In this document: in pieces, positions 61,225 to 64,000 of the stretch
Position numbering within the stretch: position 1 is the first letter of the stretch
Layout of the letters: every line of letters begins with the position of its first letter
Origin: Scolanthus callimorphus
Lineage: Eukaryota; Cnidaria; Anthozoa; Actiniaria; Edwardsiidae
NCBI GenBank assembly: GCA_033964015.1
Contig: CM066914.1
Span: 22,992,234-23,056,233 of the forward strand
Length of the DNA: 64,000 nt
Reading direction: 5' to 3'
Notes under the pieces: model-generated
Told to the model about the DNA's origin: nothing
Databases searched by the model: none
The model's input: the letters and a program-made list of their open reading frames with translations, nothing else
Made by a program: the position numbers and the translations under genes

Positions 61225-63722
61225 AGTCCCGCCTTTCTACTTTCTACCTTTCTATCCAGTTTCAGAGGGGACGTTAAAGAACCACTGGGGACTTAACAAA
61301 CCCTCTGGCAGTGACCACCCTCAGTGTCGGTGGTTATGACCGATTGGCTGCCATTTGCGCCGTTGAGACCCAGCGCAATTCAGCTTTCGAGCTACAAGTT
61401 TGGGGAGTCGGTCGCAAACATTTACATTTTTACATATACCCTAAAAAGGGAAGGATCTCCAGTAGTGTAGTGTAGCAGCTACTCGTAAGATCTAACGCTA
61501 TTGGCTTGCTACACCTCATTGTTCTATTGTATTCTCGTTATATTCTTGTGTTTCCATTGTTTTCGCTGAGGTGCATCAATCCTATAAGGTCAGATCTTGC
61601 GAGCGCTGCTACACGACCCAGGATTTCAGCGGTTAACTTGCAATTGCTTCTGTTTCTCCTCGCTCATTCCTCTTCGCCACCGTTTTCTTTCTCTCAGTGC
61701 TATCATTTCAAGCAGTAGTATTTCATTATGTTTCTGTTGTTCTTATGACGCTCTCTATCGTCCCTCATTTTCCGAAAGGAGACGTCTGAATTAAGCACGA
61801 GATTGATAATAATTGTTATTGTTTTCAGGAATGATGCAGAAGGCGCTCTTGCGATTTTTGCCGAGGCCAAGGAAAATTCCACGTACCCCTCCCTGGCAAC
61901 TTGCATTTGGCTACTTACCGTCTGCTCCAAAACCCTATCGCCAGAGCGTACCGAACAAGGTTAGCTAACATTTTACCAAGTTCTTTAAAGGGGCACTCGT
62001 ACACATTTTCGTACAACTTGTTAAAAAATAATTATAATTCTAATCACCAAAAATACATTTAAGTTTACCGGGAATAACCAAAATAACAGTCCAGGTTTGT
62101 TAAATGACCTTTTAACTGTCAAATCAATACAAATCTATAGTGGTTTTATCTATTATCAAAAGGATGGACTTGGATTGCGATTTGAATTATTTGCTTGTCA
62201 GGCAAGCGTGCGAGTGCCCCTTTAAAAGCTATAGGCCGATTCCAGCTGACGTCATTGTTTACATATTTTTCTCTTTTTTAGACGTTTCGGCGAGGCTACA
62301 AAGTGATATGGTCTGAATATCAATAAAGGGGGACAGATTAAACATAGCTAGGAAAATTGAACTTGATATCTTGTATTCTAAGCGCGTGATGCGAAATTCA
62401 ATTTACAGAAAATGTATGGAGTAATGAGTTCTTTAACCTCCAGACCGCAGGTACTGACCGCAAGTCAGTGATGAAATAATATCCTGCGAACGGTAATAAA
62501 CTAGTCCTGACGGATTTGTGGTATAGTTAAAAGGCTTTTGGGAATTGCCTGAGTTACTGAGGGGGGATTGGGCAAAAAGCTCATTAGCCCATGCATTTTC
62601 TGCAAATCAAACCTCGCGTCGCGGGCTTGTTTTACAGGATATCGAGCTGAGATTTTCTACTTATATATTCCATTTGTCACCCTTTATTGATCTTTAGAAT
62701 CGATCCTTTTGCAGCGGCGTCGGAATGCCTGATCCTGGTTGATGCTTATGCTAATTAGTCAAAACGTAAACAATGGAACTCGCCTCAATAGGCACCTAGA
62801 GGGTACAGGAGGTTAAGTTGTCTAAGCGAAGTGACCGAAATGAGGAAGTGATGTCTCCATAGGAACAGCTCTTCAAGCTGAAAAGGAGCGGGCAGCAAAA
62901 GGCAATGACGTTATAGCCAAGCAAAGCGCGCCAGGCCCGGTGAATAGCCTAGGGACGAGACTACTTTTCAACATTAAAGTATTTTCTGTTTTCTGTTCAG
63001 TGGTAATGGAGATGGTACAGGACAAAGCAGAAGGCCGTACTCGTATTGACACCTCGGTGTTGTTTCATGCCATGAGCTACGTGTGTATCGTAAACAACCT
63101 GAGTGATGTGGCGCTAAAGCTTGTTCAAGTAAGCCATTTACTGTTCTGCTTCGTAGATCCAGTTTCACTACAGCAACTTCCCTAGCGGCAGAGTTGCTGG
63201 AAAGTCGTTTCCTAAGAAACGTTCAGACTGCTGTGCTGTGATGTCATGCCATGGCATTAGCATGGGATTCCATGTGATGTGATGTGATGTGATGTATTGT
63301 CACGTCATATCATGTCAGGAGATGTCATGACATGTGATGTCATGTCATATGATGCCATGTCATGATTTCGTGATGTGATGTGATGTCATTGGATTCCATG
63401 TGATGTCATGTGATGCCATGTCATGATTTCGTGATGTGATGTGATGTGATGTCATTGGATTCCATGTGATGTCATGTCATGATGTCATGTGATGCCATGT
63501 CATGATTTCGTGATGTGATGTCGTGTGATGTGATGTCTTATGATGCGATGCGATCATGTGCTTTTCTGTGTTTGTATAATTTTTGTAACAAGTATTTCTT
63601 CTGGGTTTTTACGCATGCCTGACTCACTTGTTATTGTTATTTGTATTTTTTCATAGACCATGACCGACCACAATCCTAAACAGTATTCTATAAATGCGGC
63701 AAACGATGCGCGAAGGGGAGAA
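33342..63722 (+). CDS. LRPPRC: LRPPRC, leucine-rich PPR-motif mitochondrial protein (5' 32 exons; 3' end outside)
   Basis: LRPPRC is a large helical-repeat protein that, with SLIRP, stabilises and promotes polyadenylation and translation of mitochondrial mRNAs. Thirty-two coding exons sum to 2910 nt, about 970 residues, against about 1394 in human, so the C-terminal third is beyond 64000. The match is clear: human YNALLKVYLQNEYKF corresponds to YNALLSVYLQNEYKF, followed by DMPVTEPVYTALIIAYGKTG and GDMEGAKGVFDMMRENGLEP, in the same order as human. The N-terminus is a typical mitochondrial targeting sequence. Phases agree at every junction; the exon 16/17 junction needs a weak acceptor (see its entry). 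One exon has seven tandem acceptors. The gene is divergent from CWC22. The last exon in the window ends in a good donor (GAA|GTGAGT), so the open end reflects the window edge, not truncation. Confidence 0.95.
33770..34135. mobile_element. Probable MITE with TTGCTGCAATG repeats
   Basis: AAGGTGGAGCTACATGGTGC ... GTGTAACGGCAGCTTTA form imperfect inverted ends; the inside repeats CTTGCTGCAAT and TCTCGCAACGT. Directly after LRPPRC exon 1. Confidence 0.55.
34926..41525 (+). CDS. LRPPRC: LRPPRC exons 2-9: first PPR block
   Basis: Exons: 34926-35051, 37562-37683, 37944-38002, 39639-39725, 40236-40274, 40652-40739, 41303-41407 and 41487-41525. They encode consecutive PPR-type helical pairs: LQAYQILRNCGKEL, MLYNALLSVYLQNEYKFDP, MALIIQGFGQNGDIPGVF, VLEFMKAADMPVTEPVYTAL, AKGVFDMMRENGLEPKIDSY and ITEMQDHRIYPTPTVYLSLI. 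The intron after exon 4 is mostly a 1.2-kb CAGGG-ended transposon. Confidence 0.94.
35330..36700. repeat. Low-complexity TTTTTGCC / GGCAAAAA inverted domain
   Basis: Left part (35340-35640) repeats CTTTTTGCCTTTTCGCGCA on the plus strand; right parts (35880-36060, 36440-36700) repeat GGGCAAAAAAG. All apparent ORFs here are cysteine/phenylalanine-rich translations of this simple sequence. In the LRPPRC intron between exons 2 and 3. Confidence 0.75.
37156..37482 (+). mobile_element. 325-bp TTTACACT MITE, copy 1
   Basis: Ends AAGGCCCGTTTACACTAGCA and TTGCAAGTGTAAACCGGCCTT, with the interior rich in TTTTTGTCGC and AAAAATCGCCGCGA. A nearly identical copy in opposite orientation is at 56257-56582. 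Confidence 0.88.
38047..39280. mobile_element. 1234-bp CAGGG-ended DNA transposon, copy 2
   Basis: Same family as 24336-25851, in the LRPPRC intron between exons 4 and 5. The duplication CTTTAA (6 bp) is found at 38041-38046 and 39281-39286. Ends CAGGGCCCGTGGTTTGATGC and inverse. Confidence 0.92.
41618..42508. mobile_element. CCATGG-rich palindromic element split by a second transposon
   Basis: The outer element has ends CAGAGAATTTCTGCAGAAAC and the inverse GTTTCTGCAGAAATTCCCTG, with an approximate duplication TGATA(C/A)A. Other copies lie at 1-129 (cut by the window edge) and 20281-20546. The inner element occupies 41669-42382. Located in the LRPPRC intron between exons 9 and 10. Confidence 0.85.
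41669..42382. mobile_element. 714-bp CAGGGCTTCTGG element nested in the above
   Basis: Ends CAGGGCTTCTGG and CCAGAAGCCCTG. The flanks CATGGT (41663-41668) and CAAGGT (42383-42388) differ by one base and fit a 6-bp duplication. Same family as 25858-26259. The interior has repeats of TTTCG(C/T)GGGATTTT. Confidence 0.85.
42566..50357 (+). CDS. LRPPRC: LRPPRC exons 10-23: central helical-repeat region
   Basis: Exons: 42566-42706, 43421-43526, 43990-44027, 45196-45265, 45780-45837, 46363-46435, 47409-47494, 47917-47967 (acceptor uncertain), 48829-48856, 48963-49005, 49122-49213, 49476-49562, 49699-49764 and 50301-50357. The peptide includes SLMLRLAGRGEVKSAFAILE, KVRVKKHYFYPMLACYANNQ and GTKELLALMAENNIEIDPIG, similar in layout to human LRPPRC 400-700. 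Several acceptors are doubled: TTTCAG at 43405-43410 and 43415-43420, and CCAG at 42554-42557 and 42562-42565. In each case only the downstream choice keeps the frame. Confidence 0.88.
43632..43749. mobile_element. 118-bp hairpin MITE
   Basis: GCCTGCTTGCAGGCGTTGGA plus GAGTAGTTTTAGGTTGA pairs with TCAACCTAAAACTACTCTCC plus AATGCTTGCGAGCAAGC. In the LRPPRC intron after exon 11. Confidence 0.85.
44224..44726. mobile_element. 503-bp MITE with about 100-bp TIRs and TA borders
   Basis: CAGCCAAAGACGCTCAAGCG ... CGCTTGAGCGTCTTTGGCTG, with pairing continuing through the AATAATGAGTTGATTCT region. TA on both sides, Tc1/mariner-type target. Between LRPPRC exons 12 and 13. Confidence 0.88.
46162..46228. 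repeat. 14-bp tandem repeat TGATTTTAAAAAGC
   Basis: About 4.7 units in the LRPPRC intron before exon 15. Confidence 0.85.
47144..47357. mobile_element. 214-bp palindromic MITE, copy 2
   Basis: Ends AGACCTAATCGGCTAACGGT and ACCGTTAGCCGATTTTGTCT, with arms containing GTTGCCACCCAATTCAGATC and the inverse. In the LRPPRC intron between exons 15 and 16. Confidence 0.85.
47898..47967 (+). CDS. LRPPRC: LRPPRC exon 17, 5' border uncertain
   Basis: Exon 16 ends in phase 2 (CTT AT|GTAAGT). The strong acceptor TTATTTCTAG ends at 47897, but using it gives ATT GAC TTA TAA, a stop. A weaker acceptor GCAAG ending at 47916 restores the frame (ATT GAA GGT CCT...). From 47898 the other frame is also open (TYKNASEGPERVFQKAFGE), which would need a missed small exon or a different upstream donor. 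The donor AA|GTGAGT at 47968 and the phase into exon 18 are clear. Confidence 0.6.
48007..48258. mobile_element. TTTACCGGCT palindromic repeat, copy 2
   Basis: Same family in the LRPPRC intron between exons 17 and 18, with a shortened palindromic core (48007-48110) and the same tail. Confidence 0.8.
49781..49990. repeat. CTCCTTACAGCAATTCAG tandem cluster
   Basis: Six or more irregular units of ACAGCAATTCAGACATCCAC with AACTTCAACTCCTTACAG, directly after the exon 22 donor. Each has an acceptor-like CTCCTTACAG. Confidence 0.8.
50445..51306. repeat. 128-bp satellite with paired CRE palindromes, left part
   Basis: Seven units with the motif starting at 50469, 50595, 50724, 50852, 50980, 51108 and 51236 (spacing 126-129, mostly 128). 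Each has TGACGTCATCGATGACGTCA, a perfect 20-bp palindrome holding two CRE octamers, or a near match, plus the conserved segments ACTTTACCCAAGTTTGGTCA and CACCTAGCGATGTTACCTTC. It lies in the LRPPRC intron between exons 23 and 24. Confidence 0.95.
51307..54980. mobile_element. 3.67-kb insertion with 12-bp TIRs and TTTA duplication
   Basis: The ends are CACAGCTGTTTC and its inverse GAAACAGCTGTG. The 4-bp TTTA is found at 51303-51306 and 54981-54984. Four-base duplications and 5'-CAC ends recall Chapaev-type (CMC) elements, but this is inference from termini only; no transposase is apparent, so it is probably non-autonomous. Internal features are a duplicated 24-bp segment before poly-C tracts (51980-52018 and 52174-52212), an inverted repeat around 52738-52885 and a possible minus-strand exon chain (see findings). 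Confidence 0.8.
54981..55245. repeat. 128-bp CRE satellite, right part after insertion
   Basis: The array resumes directly after the 3.67-kb insertion with TTTACCCAAGTTTGG; motif units occur at 55042 and about 55153, the latter shortened. The motif at 55042 is exactly 128 bp in register once the insertion and its 4-bp duplication are removed. Confidence 0.93.
56257..56582 (-). mobile_element. 325-bp TTTACACT MITE, copy 2 (inverted)
   Basis: Reverse complement of 37156-37482 with few differences. In the LRPPRC intron just upstream of exon 24. Confidence 0.88.
56851..63722 (+). CDS. LRPPRC: LRPPRC exons 24-32: third helical block in window
   Basis: Exons: 56851-56955, 57171-57223, 58261-58341 (or from an upstream duplicate acceptor), 59477-59559, 59885-59980, 61005-61107, 61829-61959, 63001-63128 and 63657-63722. 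Blocks include QPDGIMYSLLISSYGHSKDG, RKVIELYEEMDREGLT, MSYIIMSYLSLGKITEADAV, VKRVMNELRAMEDVHLSAYP, SLLEEMKSSGIKPTGSVYGE and HAMSYVCIVNNLSDVALKLV: paired helices of PPR type. The intron before exon 24 is 6.5 kb and contains the CRE satellite and the 3.67-kb insertion. Confidence 0.92.
57842..58300 (+). repeat. LRPPRC: 66-bp in-frame tandem array carrying the LRPPRC exon 26 acceptor
   Basis: The unit contains CTACTAATAG (branch-point-like), ATTATTTCCACTCCAG (polypyrimidine and acceptor), then the exon start ACCTGATAACCGAGCGATG and on to TCATAC. Acceptors end just before 57865, 57931, 57997, 58063, 58129, 58195 and 58261, spaced exactly 66 bp. Units differ by only a few substitutions. Because 66 is a multiple of three and the frame stays open across all units, each acceptor gives an in-frame exon (81 to 477 nt). 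Confidence 0.95.
58631..58946. repeat. 62-bp tandem repeat with two ATTGG motifs per unit
   Basis: About five units of GTGTATTTACTTCGTCCCCT, GATTGGTCAGTTGTTGAATT and CTGATTGGCTAA. ATTGG is the inverse of the CCAAT box. In the LRPPRC intron after exon 26. Confidence 0.92.
60001..60181. mobile_element. 181-bp MITE with 28-bp TIRs
   Basis: TAGAGCAGATTTCGTATGAC / GTCATACGAAATCTGCTCTA, interior rich in GCGGTACGG/CCGCGGTAC. Begins 20 bp after LRPPRC exon 28. Confidence 0.9.
61150..61430 (+). mobile_element. SINE body fragment without tRNA head
   Basis: Contains GACGTTAAAGAACCACTGGG, CCTCAGTGTCGGTGGTTATG and CAGCGCAATTCAGCTTTCGA, matching the 3' half of the SINE at 16385-16747. In the LRPPRC intron between exons 29 and 30. 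Confidence 0.7.
63240..63560. repeat. Degenerate (GATGT)n / CATGTCATG microsatellite
   Basis: An imperfect alternation of GTGATGTGAT and GTCATGTCAT, with a longer duplicated segment GATTTCGTGATGTGATGTGA. In the LRPPRC intron between exons 31 and 32. Confidence 0.9.
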
Positions 63723-64000
63723 GTGAGTTCCATGTACTAATTGCGATAAAATAATCCATGTCCCGTGTATTCTAAAACAGAATGGTTTTCACATGACTAT
63801 GGTCAAACACATACAACTACTCGGTAATCGGCATTGGTAGATGTCATGATTGGTCGAGGATCTGCCAATAAAATTGCACAGAGAAAACAATGATAGAGAT
63901 ACATGTGTCAGGCCTCGAAATTAAGAAATAATCATAGTCGTAATTTTATGCCTTCTACCAACATTATTTGCGTGATTCATCAAAAATGTAGGGTTTAAAT

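Overview
This is an animal nuclear genome segment: three spliced genes with vertebrate-like intron positions, AT-rich introns, and a dense mixture of short inverted-repeat DNA transposons (MITEs), a tRNA-derived SINE and several tandem arrays. The gene structures and repeat load fit an invertebrate such as an anthozoan cnidarian (coral or anemone). That assignment is an inference from style and was not checked against any database.

Layout. (1) Positions 1916-6836, minus strand: the 5' six coding exons of an SLC23-family sodium-dependent ascorbate/nucleobase transporter; its 3' exons lie to the left of the window. (2) 6837-12484: about 5.6 kb without a recognisable gene, holding repeats. (3) 12485-32828, minus strand: a complete CWC22 (spliceosomal MIF4G/MA3 protein). 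I joined 28 coding exons whose phases agree throughout, giving 2337 nt, or 778 residues plus stop. (4) 32829-33341: a 513-bp head-to-head intergenic region. (5) 33342-63722, plus strand: LRPPRC (mitochondrial leucine-rich PPR protein), 32 coding exons in the window encoding about 970 residues from the targeting peptide onward; the C-terminal part lies beyond the right edge.

The genes do not form a pathway. CWC22 acts in the nucleus on pre-mRNA splicing and exon-junction-complex assembly, LRPPRC acts on mitochondrial mRNA stability, and the transporter sits in the plasma membrane. The shared divergent promoter region suggests CWC22 and LRPPRC may be co-expressed.

The most unusual structures are tandem arrays built from splice sites. 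In LRPPRC, the branch-point/acceptor/exon-start segment of one exon is repeated as 66-bp in-frame units, giving seven near-identical 3' splice sites. In CWC22, the exon-end/donor segment of the acidic-linker exon is repeated about 25 times as a 20-bp unit, giving a ladder of 5' splice sites that would each lead to an immediate stop. Also notable are a 128-bp satellite with paired CRE palindromes, split by a 3.67-kb transposon-like insertion whose removal restores the repeat register exactly, and several CAGGG-ended transposons with 6-bp target duplications, some nested.
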